This document shows, piece after piece, positions 51,701 to 60,763 of a stretch of 64,000 nt of DNA. The stretch comes from Hansschlegelia beijingensis (GTDB lineage Bacteria > Pseudomonadota > Alphaproteobacteria > Rhizobiales > Methylopilaceae): assembly GCF_014196425.1 (NCBI RefSeq), contig NZ_JACIDR010000001.1:496001-560000 (forward strand), in the 5' to 3' direction. A program made the position numbers and the translations under genes. Numbering within the stretch: the stretch's first letter is position 1; each line of letters opens with the position of its first letter. The notes under the pieces are model-generated. The model worked only from the letters and a program-made list of their open reading frames with translations. It was not told where the DNA came from and did no database searches.

Positions 51701-54700
51701 CGCTGGAAGTCGGCGGCTTCGTCCGCCGTCACGTCGAGATGACGAAGCTGCACCTGCGCCTGCGTCCAGGCGAGCGTCTTCGCCCGTTCGAATGCACTAC
51801 GGTCGTGATGGGCGTCGACGAGGTCGAGCAGGTCCGCACGCGTGGCGGCGACCACCGTCCAGAACGCAACGCGCACCTGGGCCCCTGAGGGGACCACCAC
51901 CCGGCGGCGGATGGAGAACACCGGGTCGAGGACCGTTCCTGCGGTGTTCGAAAGCGGCCGGGCGGCGTTGCATGCGAAGGCCGCCGGGTTGGGGAGGCCG
52001 CGCCCGAGGAATTTCGCACGATCACTCTCGTATTGTGGCTCGGCGGACTCGGCGCCTTCGATAACCGCGAAATGCGCCGCCCACGGTGTCGCCTCACCAT
52101 TTGCTCGCGGGCGGCGGGTCGCGACCAGCGCGCCGAACTCGGGCAAATGCTCGGTCACGACAAACAATTTCGCGAAGGCCGGGTGCGCGGCGTCGGCGGC
52201 CTGCGGCCCGAGCACGATCTCGGAATAGGACGTGAGTTCGATTTCGAAGGCGGTGCGGCCGGCGTTCGTCAGCGTCACGCGTCGCACCTCGGCGTCGACC
52301 TCGCCGGACACGATGACCTCAACGGTTGTGGTGAGCGGACCGTCGCGGCGAATGAAGCTCGCCTGGTCCTCGGCGAATACCACCTCCTGCTGGTCGGCCG
52401 GAGCGCCGAGCGGCTGGGCGGTCGCCGACCAGATCCGGCCGCTCGCGACATCGCGCAGCATCACGAACGAACCGAGGTCGTCGCGCGTGGCGTCGCCGCG
52501 CCAGCGAGTGACCGCGAGGTCGCGCCAGCGGCTGTAGCCGCCGCCGTCCGCACTCAACATGACGGCGTATCGGCCGTTCGACAGCAGGTGCGTGACCGGG
52601 GCTCCGCCCGTCGCCGGCGTCACATGCCGCACGACCGAGGCTTCCGTGAGGTCGCCCGGCGAGGCCCTGACTTCTTCGGCCCGCGGCTGGAGCACGGCGA
52701 CGTCCCGCGGCACCCGCTCCTGCATCAGCGAATCGCAGGCCTCGATCATCGGCTCCCGGTGAAAGCGCGCACGCATCCGGCCGTCCTGCAGGACGTTTGC
52801 GAGGGACACGATGGTCATGCCCTGGTGGTGGGCCATGAAGGTGCGCACGATCGCGACGTTTTCGCCCGCCGGCAGGCGGCCGCGCGTGAAATCGATCGCG
52901 TCGTAGAAACCATAGCGGCCGCTGGCGCCAATGGCGGCGAGGCGGGTGAAATTCGCCAGCGCTCCCTGCGGATCCACCATGGCGGCGAGGGCGGTCGCGT
53001 AAGGGGCGAACACCGCGTTCTCAGCGAGGCCCCGCTTGAGCCCCAGGCCTGGCACGCCGAAGTTCGAATACTGGTAGGTGAACTCGAGGTCGCGGGCGTT
53101 GTAGGCCGACTCCGAGACGCCCCACGGAACGCCGAGCGATCGGCCGTAATCCTGTTGGCGGCGTACGATCAGGCGGTTGGTCTGCTCCAGCAGACTTCCG
53201 GCCGGCGCGCGCATGACGAGCGACGGCATCAGATATTCGAACATTGAGCCCGACCACGAGAGCAGCGCGGACGCGCCGCCGGTCGGAGTCGCAGTGCGGC
53301 CGAGGCGGAACCAGTGCCGCGTTGGGGCGTCGCCCTTAGCGATGGCGAAGAGGCTCGCAAGCCGCGCCTCTGAGGCGAGGAGGTCGTAACAGCTCGGATC
53401 GAGCCGGTTGTCCGGCAGCGAGTAGCCGATGGAGAACAGCTTACGCTCAGGGTCCAGCAGGAACGCGAAGTCCATCGCGAGTGCAGTGGCGCGCGCTTCC
53501 ACGGCAATCCGCGCAGCCCGTTCGCGAAGAGGGAGGGCCGTTCGATCGCACCCCGCGTCGCGAGCGTGCTCCGTGACGCCGCGCATAAACGCCGTGATCC
53601 AGAACTGAAAATCCGCCGCGCCTTCGGATGCGATCGGCGGCAGCACACCACGAGCGATCTTCAGCGTCTTGTCGGACAGTCGCATCAAGGCCGGCGCGAG
53701 TGTCGAAATAGGGACGCCGCCGTTCAGCTGGGCGTCGATCTCGTCGATGATCTCGCTGATCGGCCGGGTCTGGGCCTTGTTCCCCGAAACGAGCTTGGTG
53801 AGGGTCCTCCGAGCCAGCGCCAGGGAGTCGGCGAGCCCCTGCCGGGCGAATAGCGCCACAGGCTCCGCAGGCCAATCCTCGCAGGCGTTGGCGAGTGCGA
53901 TGAGGTGACCGGCAAGGTTGCCACTGTCGACAGTCGACACATAGGCCGGGATCAGTGGCTCGCCGTTCTCGGTGCCGTACCAGTTCAGAAAATGGCCGCG
54001 GTGGCGCTGCAGCGTCTTGAGCGACGCGAAGGTTGCCTCGAGCCGATCCAGGGTCTCGGTCGTGCCTGCCCAGCCGAAGTCGCGCGCCGCTACCGCCGAC
54101 AACAGATAGAGCCCAATATTGGTGGGCGAGGTGCGCCGTGCGATGACTGGGTGAGGATCTTCCTGGAAATTGTCCGGCGGCAGCATATTGTCGGCCGGCG
54201 TCACGAAGGTCTCGAAGAACCGCCACGTCCTGCGGGCGATCAGACGGAGTTCAAGTGCGTCGTCCGGCGACAGCGCGAGATCCGTGGCGGCGTCCGGAGA
54301 GCGGCTCGCCCATAGCGCGATCGCAGGGGCCGCGCCCCAGGCGACGGCGAACGGCAGAATCAACGCCCAGCTTGCAGGGGCGAGCACGAGGCACAGGCCC
54401 GCAAGCCCAAGCCCGAGAGCCACGCCTCCCGCCATCATCCTGTAGAAGCCGGCCAGCGTGAGCCGCGGCGCGGCAGTGGACTGCGCCGCAGTTGTCCATT
54501 CGAGCAGCCGCCGCCTCGTTCGAAACACGCGGTCGATCGTGCGCCCGATGGCGTCGCCCGCCCGCCAAGCCTGATCCGGCAGGAAGGCGAGGGACAGGCC
54601 GATCTGGGTCGCCGCCAGCCTAAGGTCGCTGAGCAGCGCCCGGTTGTGGGCCGCGAGCTGGATTCCGGCCCGGCGTGGCACGACGGAGAAGAACAGGTGG

Positions 54701-57267
54701 AGGGCACCGGGCAAGACGAGCGCCAGAACCAGGAACAGCGCACCCCACGCGGCTGCGGGCGGTGGAGCGAGCCAGCACGCCGCGAGCGTCGCTAACGCGG
54801 CCGGCGCGACGAGCGAGCGGCGGAGATTGTCGAGCATCTTGACCCGACCAACCGGGGAAAGGGCTCCGGGCCCTCCCAAGGCGCCCAGCACCAACGGCAG
54901 CAACTGCCAGTCGCCGCGCATCCAGCGGTGCTGCCGCCGCGCTGCGACGTCGTAACGGGACGGGAAATCCTCAATGACCTCGACATCCGATGCGAGACCC
55001 GCCCGTGCGAACACACCTTCGAACAGGTCGTGGCTCAGCATTGCGTTTTCGGGGGTCCGGCCAGCGAGCGCCGCCTCGAAGGCGTCGACGTCGTAGATCC
55101 CTTTCCCCGTGTACGAGCCCTCGCCGAACAGGTCCTGATAGACGTCCGAGATCGCAGCTGCATACGGGTCGATGCCGCCGGGCGCCGAGAATGCTCGCTG
55201 ATAGACCGACCCCTCCCGGCCAATCGGGAGGGACGGCGTCACGCGGGGCTGAAGGATGCCATAGCCCGCGACGACGCGCTGTCTGTGGGCGTCGAAGTTC
55301 GGCCGGTTCAGCGGATGGGCCATCTTGCCTATCAGCCGGCTCGCGGCGTCTCGAGGCAGGCGCGTGTCGGCGTCGAGCGTGATGACGTAGCGAACATCGG
55401 CAGGGACGCGCGGCGCGCGTTCGTCGACCCGAGTGAAGGTCGTGTCGGTCGCGCCGCGTAGAAGTCGGTTCAGCTCGTGCAACTTGCCGCGCTTGCGCTC
55501 CCAGGCCATCCAGACGCCGTCGACGGAGTTGAAGACGCGGCGGCGATGGAGCAGCAGGAAGCGGTCGCCGCCGGGGGCCGGCCCATGCTTGGCGTTCAAC
55601 CGCGCTATCGCCGAAGAGGCTATCGCGAGAAGGGCGGCGTCGGTGCGAAGCGTCTCGCGGTCCGCATCGACGCCGTCGACCACGAGCGCGAACGAGATAT
55701 CGCCGCCTGCGCCGGACAGATGGTGCACCTCCAGGTGTGCGATCTGCTCGGCTAGATCGGCTTCGCCCGTGAGTAGGGTCGGTATTGCGACCAAGGTCCG
55801 GAACTCGGACGGCACGCCGGCGGACAGGTCCAGCCCTGGAAGGGGATGGGCTCCAAAGCTCCAGCCGATCAGGCGGTTGACAAGCGCGGTCGCGACGTCC
55901 GTGGCCGGAATGAAGCCGAGCAGCGCGATCACAGCCGGCCAGGTCGTTCCGCCGCCCGCCGCGATCAACGCCGAGACGGCACCGCCGAGCAACGCAGCCG
56001 TAAGGGCCAGGATCGCGCCCAAGTAACCGGCGACGCCGAGCCTTATGCTGAGCCGGTTGAACCACAGCCGGGGCGACGCTCGAAAGTCGAGCGCCCGTTC
56101 GAGGTCGAGGCGGCCTTCCGCGATTAGATGGTAGCCGGGATCGCGGACACGCTGCGTCCCGGGGGCGTCCGTCGGACCCTCGCGTCGCGACGCGGCCAGA
56201 GCCGCGTCGGCGACTACGAGTTCGCTGGCCAATGAGCCGCGCGAGAGTTGCTCTATCGCGCTCCGATAGAGATTACGGGTCGGGAAATCCATCGCCGCGA
56301 AATCGCTCGAGCGACGCAGCTTCTCGTCGACGAGACTGACAGCTTCGAATAGCTCCGCCCAATCGATGTCCGAGATCAGCCGCATGCTCGTGATGACGTT
56401 GCGGATCGTGAGGTTTGACGCGCCCTGACGCATCTGAGCGTGCCGGATGGCCTCCTCGATCGACGAGCCTTGCAGCGTCATGCGCCGATCGAGCCACTCC
56501 AGCGCGGGATTGGTGCGCGGATCCTGATCGCGGAGCCGTTTGGCCAGTTGAGCCGCGAACAGTTCGGAGACTGGTCCGGTGGCGCGTGTGGCGATGTCGG
56601 TCTCGAGCGCGGACCGCGCGCCGCCGGACGCGAGCAGCCGGTCGGCCAGAAGATCGGCGTCGGCGCGGGCCGCTCGCGCGACGCTGATCTGATCGGCGAG
56701 CCTTCGCAGATTCTCGATGAGGACTATGCGGATCGTGATCGCTACGGCCCAGAGTTCACCCATCGTGAGCGGCTGCACTCCTTGATAGGCGGCCACGAAA
56801 CGCTTCAGGATCTCTGGATCGAAGTGGCTGTCGGTGTGGGCGACATAGGCCCAGGCGAGGCCGAATACACGCGGATAGCCCCTGAACGGTCCTCCGGAAA
56901 GCTTCGGTAGCTGGCGGTAGTACCCCGGCGGAAGATCCTCACGGATCTCTCGCACTTGATCTTCGACAAGATGGTAGTTGTCGAGCAGCCACTCCGCCGC
57001 CGGCGTGACGCCACCTCCGCTCTCGAGCTCCGCGGCGCTTGCCTTGTAGGCGGCGAGCAGTCTAGCCGCATTGTCGTTCAGTCGAACTCGAAGCGATCGG
57101 ACGAATAGCGGCCGGTCAGTAACGGATTGGGCGGCCGCGAGAGATTCTGCGTGCTGCTCGAGGCGCTCTACTCCGAATAACTCATCCCGGACTGGCGCCG
57201 CACTGTCCCAAGGAGCTGAGGACGATCGACCATTAAAGAGATTTCCTACAACTTCAAGCATGCTCAC
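48742..57267 (-). CDS. ndvB: Cyclic beta-1,2-glucan synthase (NdvB/ChvB)
   Basis: 2,841 residues, full length for the family. N-terminal region (1-390) of unknown role; membrane helices at about 400-460, 810-865 and 940-985. A family-84 glycosyltransferase domain lies between them, with ITLDADTRLP (about 625) and HRWMRGDWQLLP (about 785). The C-terminal half contains glucan-binding domains and a GH94 phosphorylase-type domain with GTGDWNDGMNRVG (about 2,515) that sets ring size. It makes periplasmic cyclic glucans from UDP-glucose for osmoadaptation and host interaction in Rhizobiales. Start at a GTG (57267); an ATG two codons later is equally possible. It has no neighbours in an operon. Confidence 0.97.
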   Translation of the reverse strand: MSMLEVVGNLFNGRSSSAPWDSAAPVRDELFGVERLEQHAESLAAAQSVTDRPLFVRSLRVRLNDNAARLLAAYKASAAELESGGGVTPAAEWLLDNYHLVEDQVREIREDLPPGYYRQLPKLSGGPFRGYPRVFGLAWAYVAHTDSHFDPEILKRFVAAYQGVQPLTMGELWAVAITIRIVLIENLRRLADQISVARAARADADLLADRLLASGGARSALETDIATRATGPVSELFAAQLAKRLRDQDPRTNPALEWLDRRMTLQGSSIEEAIRHAQMRQGASNLTIRNVITSMRLISDIDWAELFEAVSLVDEKLRRSSDFAAMDFPTRNLYRSAIEQLSRGSLASELVVADAALAASRREGPTDAPGTQRVRDPGYHLIAEGRLDLERALDFRASPRLWFNRLSIRLGVAGYLGAILALTAALLGGAVSALIAAGGGTTWPAVIALLGFIPATDVATALVNRLIGWSFGAHPLPGLDLSAGVPSEFRTLVAIPTLLTGEADLAEQIAHLEVHHLSGAGGDISFALVVDGVDADRETLRTDAALLAIASSAIARLNAKHGPAPGGDRFLLLHRRRVFNSVDGVWMAWERKRGKLHELNRLLRGATDTTFTRVDERAPRVPADVRYVITLDADTRLPRDAASRLIGKMAHPLNRPNFDAHRQRVVAGYGILQPRVTPSLPIGREGSVYQRAFSAPGGIDPYAAAISDVYQDLFGEGSYTGKGIYDVDAFEAALAGRTPENAMLSHDLFEGVFARAGLASDVEVIEDFPSRYDVAARRQHRWMRGDWQLLPLVLGALGGPGALSPVGRVKMLDNLRRSLVAPAALATLAACWLAPPPAAAWGALFLVLALVLPGALHLFFSVVPRRAGIQLAAHNRALLSDLRLAATQIGLSLAFLPDQAWRAGDAIGRTIDRVFRTRRRLLEWTTAAQSTAAPRLTLAGFYRMMAGGVALGLGLAGLCLVLAPASWALILPFAVAWGAAPAIALWASRSPDAATDLALSPDDALELRLIARRTWRFFETFVTPADNMLPPDNFQEDPHPVIARRTSPTNIGLYLLSAVAARDFGWAGTTETLDRLEATFASLKTLQRHRGHFLNWYGTENGEPLIPAYVSTVDSGNLAGHLIALANACEDWPAEPVALFARQGLADSLALARRTLTKLVSGNKAQTRPISEIIDEIDAQLNGGVPISTLAPALMRLSDKTLKIARGVLPPIASEGAADFQFWITAFMRGVTEHARDAGCDRTALPLRERAARIAVEARATALAMDFAFLLDPERKLFSIGYSLPDNRLDPSCYDLLASEARLASLFAIAKGDAPTRHWFRLGRTATPTGGASALLSWSGSMFEYLMPSLVMRAPAGSLLEQTNRLIVRRQQDYGRSLGVPWGVSESAYNARDLEFTYQYSNFGVPGLGLKRGLAENAVFAPYATALAAMVDPQGALANFTRLAAIGASGRYGFYDAIDFTRGRLPAGENVAIVRTFMAHHQGMTIVSLANVLQDGRMRARFHREPMIEACDSLMQERVPRDVAVLQPRAEEVRASPGDLTEASVVRHVTPATGGAPVTHLLSNGRYAVMLSADGGGYSRWRDLAVTRWRGDATRDDLGSFVMLRDVASGRIWSATAQPLGAPADQQEVVFAEDQASFIRRDGPLTTTVEVIVSGEVDAEVRRVTLTNAGRTAFEIELTSYSEIVLGPQAADAAHPAFAKLFVVTEHLPEFGALVATRRPRANGEATPWAAHFAVIEGAESAEPQYESDRAKFLGRGLPNPAAFACNAARPLSNTAGTVLDPVFSIRRRVVVPSGAQVRVAFWTVVAATRADLLDLVDAHHDRSAFERAKTLAWTQAQVQLRHLDVTADEAADFQRLAAPLLYPDARFRAASDVILGGAGPQSGLWPYSISGDLPIVLLRIDDVEDINQVRQLLRAIEYWRMKRLSVDLVIINEHASSYLQDLQIAIDTAVRSSQSRPRSGDAPAQGDVYTLRADLLPIEARNLLLSVARVVLVARRGPIAAQMERLPAAAPLAAPRPRKTPATKSTETQRGRATDDLEFFNGLGGFGDGGREYVVVLDGGQTTPAPWINVIANPAFGFQASAGGSGSTWSENSRENQLTPWSNDPVMDPVGEAMYVRDEVTRDVWTPTAQPICDGGLYVARHRFGSTRFEHEANGVALALTQFVPVADPIKISRLTLRNTSGRPRRLSVTAFAEWALGTAREASAPFVVTSVDPETGALFARNRWRSAFPDRVAFADLLGRQTSWTSDRTEFLGRNGGPEAPAALFRESCLSGAAGAGLDPCAALSTDVALGVGESVEIVWLLGQCRSEEEARACLVRTRAADIDAMLMVVSQSWARRLGAVQVRTPDRAMDIMLNGWLLYQALGCRIWARSGFYQASGAYGFRDQMQDGMALSLIDPAETRRHLLRAAGRQFPEGDVQHWWLPHSGQGVRTRISDDRVWLAYAAATYVATSGDAAVLEEETNFLEGPLLKAGEHDAFFQPMESAQRASLFEHCARGLDQCVELTGPHGLPLMGTGDWNDGMNRVGEGGRGESVWLGWLFIRSVELFAPHSDARAPDRAARWRAHAENVRAAIEREAWDGAWYRRATFDDGAWLGSATSDECRIDQIAQSWAVLSGAADPERATRAMASVDERLIRREDGVAALFTPPFVSTPRDPGYIKGYPAGLRENGGQYSHAAMWSVLAFAKLGDGAKAHDLFAMLNPINHALDAELVERYKVEPYVVAADVYSVAPHVGRGGWTWYTGSAAWMYRAGLEGILGVTREASHLRVAPVVPPSWPGFEATLSVEGTVCRVRVERLPPGLRQASHTLDGSTLELTAEGVRIPLDAQEHDLTLCLPRGAA

Positions 57268-57466
57268 CCTCGCTGCCCGGATCTAACGGCGAGGAGAACT
57301 GCAGCGGCTATTGATGCGGCAAGGCCATCGTTGACGTCAGAGGACGGGCTTGATCGATCTCGTCCCTCGGAGAAGGGTGGTAGTCGTGATAATCGCCGAC
57401 GGAAGATAAATCTCTCCTTTATCTGATGTCGACTTTGCGCGGCAGGTTGCAATCGACCAGAAGGTC

Positions 57467-57739
57467 TCACAATCCTGCAACCGCTTTCTTGTCGGCCTCG
57501 AGAGCTGCTTCGAGATCCGCGGGCTCGACGAGGTGGGACTGAACGGTTCGGCTGCGGGTGGCGAGCGCGGGCGTCTGTAGTCGCGTGGCGACTCGATGGT
57601 AAGCGAGGATGGAGACGCCAAGAATCTCGGCTTCATCGACAACCAGCCGATAGGTTCCGGGTGGCTGCGGACCATCCAGCGCCTTCAGAGTAAAGGGTCG
57701 CTTGAACGTCACTGTGGTTTCGAGTGTTCGATCAGCCAC
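57467..57739 (-). CDS. Small conserved-looking hypothetical protein
   Basis: 90 residues from a GTG at 57739 with GGAG about 8 nt upstream. TVTFKRPFTLKALDGPQPPG followed by TYRLVVDEAEILGVSILAYHR gives a compact beta-sheet pattern that recurs in small rhizobial proteins. The C-terminal part (VEPADLEAALEADKKA) is helical. Function unknown. It ends 200 nt before ndvB on the same strand. Confidence 0.65.
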   Translation of the reverse strand: MADRTLETTVTFKRPFTLKALDGPQPPGTYRLVVDEAEILGVSILAYHRVATRLQTPALATRSRTVQSHLVEPADLEAALEADKKAVAGL

Positions 57740-58736
57740 ATCTCTCTCCGTCGGGTTCTTTAAGTTCGGGCGCGTGTCCAGTAGGAAAGGGGTTGAACGT
57801 CATGCAGGTCAGGTCCCGCTTCGGCCCTTGATCTTGGTCCGCCGGGCTTCTCGCGGTGGCGGTCTTCTTCTGTTCTCCGTCGGACGTCGTGCCATCCAAA
57901 AAGAAGACGACGCCGCGAACGCTGCGGCGGGTTTGGGACGCCAAGACGCCACTTCGGAACTGATGCCGTCCCGCCGCTGAACGAGGTTAGATCGTTGTCG
58001 ACTTCGCTCGTTAACGCGTGTCGCTGTCCCCTGGAGCGCCGGTCGGGGAGGGCGACAGTCAGGTCTGATCTGCAGCTGATCGCAGTGAGCTATCCGCTCT
58101 TGCGGTCAAGAACGAGCTCGTAAGCGATCTTCTGGATCTCCTGCAAATCAGATATGCCGGCGCGCTCCAAAGCGCTCATATGCACGAACTCGTCACCGCC
58201 GCCATTGTCCGGCTCGCTGAGGCCTACGCCTTATCGGCGTAACCTTTGACCTGCTCCGGAGGAATGAAGTCCCCTCTCAAGTAATAGACGCGTCAGCCTT
58301 TGAGGCCGGAGAGCGGCAGTGTTCCGGATGAAAAATAGAAACGGGTCGCTCGGGTGCCGGGTTGAGTGGCGCAACATCGAGCGATTCTGTCAGCAAATCA
58401 GAAGATGATGTGCTTTTTGCCGCTTGCAATGATGTGGCTGGCTTATTTTTGCAGAATTGCATCCTTATGGCTGAATTTATCGTGCCACACTCCTGATCCT
58501 CGGCGCGCTTGGGTCTACAGCTAGCGGATCGTCCGCGAGAAGTTGGTTTTGACCGTTGCGGCCCGTTCGCGGCAAGTCCCAAGGCCGTCGCGTCATCTCC
58601 TCCGAGGTCAGGTGCCCGTCCTCGTGACTGCTGCGCGAAGGATCTTGACGAGGTCTGCGCTCGATTAAGCACCACATCGCCATCGTCACGCTGTCGTTCG
58701 CCGGGGACGCTGTCTTCGACGATAGTTAGATAAATG
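57740..58736. other. About 1 kb with only scraps of coding sequence
   Basis: No complete gene seen. A plus-strand frame at 58069-58242 (57 codons, no start except an internal ATG at 58180) reads like a protein C-terminus, including AVKNELVSDLLDLLQIRYAG and HELVTAAIVRLAEAYALSA. A minus-strand frame at 58477-58689 is open but composed mostly of Arg, Asp, Pro and Ser. The stretch looks like eroded DNA. Confidence 0.45.
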
Positions 58737-58766
58737 AGCGCCGCGCCCTCTGGAGGGCGCGGCGCT
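58737..58766 (-). terminator. Intrinsic terminator of the PRC-barrel gene
   Basis: Perfect 14-bp inverted repeat, AGCGCCGCGCCCTC and its complement, with only two bases between (58751-58752). It lies 81 nt past the stop of the minus-strand PRC-barrel gene, and on the minus strand is followed by T-rich sequence (CATTTATCT). Confidence 0.75.
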
Positions 58767-58847
58767 TGCGCGCGGCCGTCAGAGCGGCAACCGTCAAGCG
58801 GATGTCGATCGAGGCGGCTGACTAGCGCTCGACCCGCCGCGGTATCA

Positions 58848-59576
58848 TCATCGAGCGAACATCTCATCGTTCCGGGCGCGCCAGGCGAGATCCGTCAGCC
58901 AACCGAAATCCTGGTCTGGCATTTGCGGAATAGTTGTCATCTCAGCGTGCGATATTCTAAGAAAGAAGATGCTGCGCTCCTGAGCGACTTGCATCGACTG
59001 TAGCGGGACGACGATGCTGCTTGTCCCGGGGGTGAAAAATCCGCCTGAGGCTACAATCACGTAGTCGCGACGATCTTTCGTCCCGAACACAATGTTCCTG
59101 ACCTCTCCGACGATCTTATCATCGGCGCTCCTGACCTCGGCGCCCATGATTTCGTCAGCTCTCAGTCCGGGCGAGAGACTGTCAACGGCGACGAGTGGCT
59201 TAGCGCCTGCGTCTGCCCGGTGCCCCACCCCGCCTCCTGCCCGGATTTGCGGCTTCAGCGCGTCGGCTTGCTTGTCAGCTTCCTCCTCGTCGTTATCTCC
59301 CAAGGATGACATCACGGGGCCCGATATGAGCTCTCTGATGTTTCCGAGAAGGCGCTCGCAATCCTCGTGGCGCCCATACGAACGAAGGGTAAAAGCCGCG
59401 TCTCGGAGATTTCGAAGGTCGCGAACCGCTTGTCTGTTCGCCGGACCGCGAAGGGCCGGACTTTTGAGGACTGCTTCCTCCAATTTCGCGTCGGCAATCT
59501 GACAGTCGGCGAGAGCTCCCGCAGCCCCAGACCCGCTCAGAACAGCCGCTATCAATGCAATTTTCGCGATTCGCAT
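58848..59576 (-). CDS. Exported PRC-barrel domain protein
   Basis: 242 residues from the ATG at 59576 (the frame is open upstream to 59708 but the signal peptide starts here). Signal peptide ALIAAVLSGSGAAGALA at about 6-24. A helical, cysteine-bearing region (25-90) with a charged linker (DNDEEEADKQADAL) comes next, then a PRC-barrel at about 140-220: LRADEIMGAEVRSADDKIVG, VGEVRNIVFG, YVIVASGGFF, IVVPLQSMQV. PRC-barrels mediate protein or RNA contacts; exported ones are common in Rhizobiales and of unclear role. A strong terminator follows. Confidence 0.85.
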   Translation of the reverse strand: MRIAKIALIAAVLSGSGAAGALADCQIADAKLEEAVLKSPALRGPANRQAVRDLRNLRDAAFTLRSYGRHEDCERLLGNIRELISGPVMSSLGDNDEEEADKQADALKPQIRAGGGVGHRADAGAKPLVAVDSLSPGLRADEIMGAEVRSADDKIVGEVRNIVFGTKDRRDYVIVASGGFFTPGTSSIVVPLQSMQVAQERSIFFLRISHAEMTTIPQMPDQDFGWLTDLAWRARNDEMFAR

Positions 59577-59846
59577 AATTGGTCCCGTCTCTGGCAAAGC
59601 AGATGTTGGAGTTAGTGTATCAGCAATCTCGTCAGGCGAGGGAAAAAGAGAAGAAATAAAATCGACTGGTGAGAATGAAGCGAGGGCGGTGAAGCTGCTG
59701 AGCGTCACGTGGCACCGGCGTAGGCTGGCATTTTACACGGCGTTATTTGAATGGGAGCTTAGGCGCCCCATCGATCCGTTGCTTGAGCTGCGGCCCATCG
59801 GATCGAAGGCGCTCGCCTCAAGCGACGGTGACGGAGCGGCCTCGTC

Positions 59847-60482
59847 GTGCGCACGCGGTCGGTGGGGCAGACCGCACGGCGGCGACCCACAACGGTTCTG
59901 AGCGGCGGATCGCTGCTGCGCCTTCAGGGGCGGCGGCAGCCCGACTCGGCCGTCAGAACGCTCTTCGAGGAGTCGGCCGACCGGCTGAACGCGATGGCTC
60001 GCGTCCACGACATGCTGAGTCGGTCCGAACACGCGCAGCGCGTCGATGTCGCCACCTATGTCGCCGAGCTCTGCGAGGCGCTGAAGTCGCTGACCGGCGG
60101 AGATGGGCGGATCGCCCTGAGGGCGCGCGTCGAAGAGGATATCCTAGTCGACGCCGACGCAGCCTTTCCGATCGGTATCGTGCTGACAGAGCTGATCACA
60201 AACGCGGTGAAGTACGCCTTCCCAGAGCACCGCTCGGGGATCATCCTGGTTCAAGCTAGGCGTAGCGGACCCGGTCGGGTGGAGCTGATCATCAGGGACA
60301 ACGGCGTCGGGATGACTGACTTCCGGGAGGGATCGCTCGGCTACGGCTTGGTCCGTTCTCTTGTGAAGCAAATCGGGGGCGAGCTGGAGATACAGGGCGA
60401 TGCAGGCGTGACCGTCACCATCTCATTCTCGGACGCCTCCCGGTTCCCGCCGCCGGGCGGCCGCGATCCCGCATCGGCCTAG
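59847..60482 (+). pseudogene. Sensor histidine kinase remnant (HWE/HisKA_2 type) without H-box
   Basis: The C-terminal part is well kept: LLRLQGRRQPDSAVR and ADRLNAMARVHDMLSR from the dimerisation helix, an N-box LTELITNAVKYAF, and G-boxes DNGVGMTD and GYGLVRSLVKQIGGEL. The conserved H-box (EVHHRVKNNL type) that should precede LLRLQ is replaced by an unrelated Arg-rich stretch and is absent from all three frames. The frame closes upstream with a stop near 59835. It is therefore 5'-truncated, or at most an ATPase-only protein. The GTG at 59847 has no clear ribosome-binding site. Confidence 0.7.
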
Positions 60483-60712
60483 GCAGAGGACGAACCCCGG
60501 AGCGAGCCACGGTCGCGGCTGGGACCGCAGGGCAGACCCCGGCGGCCGCTCCGAACAGCGGACGTGAGACCGTGTCGCAGCAACCTTCTCGGCCGTCGCC
60601 TTGAAGCGGACGAGTTCGCGGTAGCCGAATGTGACCTTTCGGAAGCTCAGGATGTCCGCCTTCCGGGCGGCGATCAGCAGCGCGTTCCTGGGAGTCCCGC
60701 GAGGGTGAGGAC

Positions 60713-60739
60713 GCTCCCCCGGAGCTTGTCCGGGGGAGC
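60713..60739 (-). terminator. Terminator hairpin of the autotransporter gene
   Basis: Perfect 11-bp inverted repeat GCTCCCCCGGA / TCCGGGGGAGC with a 5-nt loop (60724-60728), 25 nt past the autotransporter stop on the minus strand. No strong T-run follows, but stem strength and position favour a transcription end. Confidence 0.65.
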
Positions 60740-60763
60740 TGTCAGCGAACGGGCTCGCGCCGC

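Noticed and set aside
58477-58689. 70-codon minus-strand frame
   Set aside because: No ribosome-binding site, composition dominated by Arg, Asp, Pro and Ser, and no continuity with neighbours.
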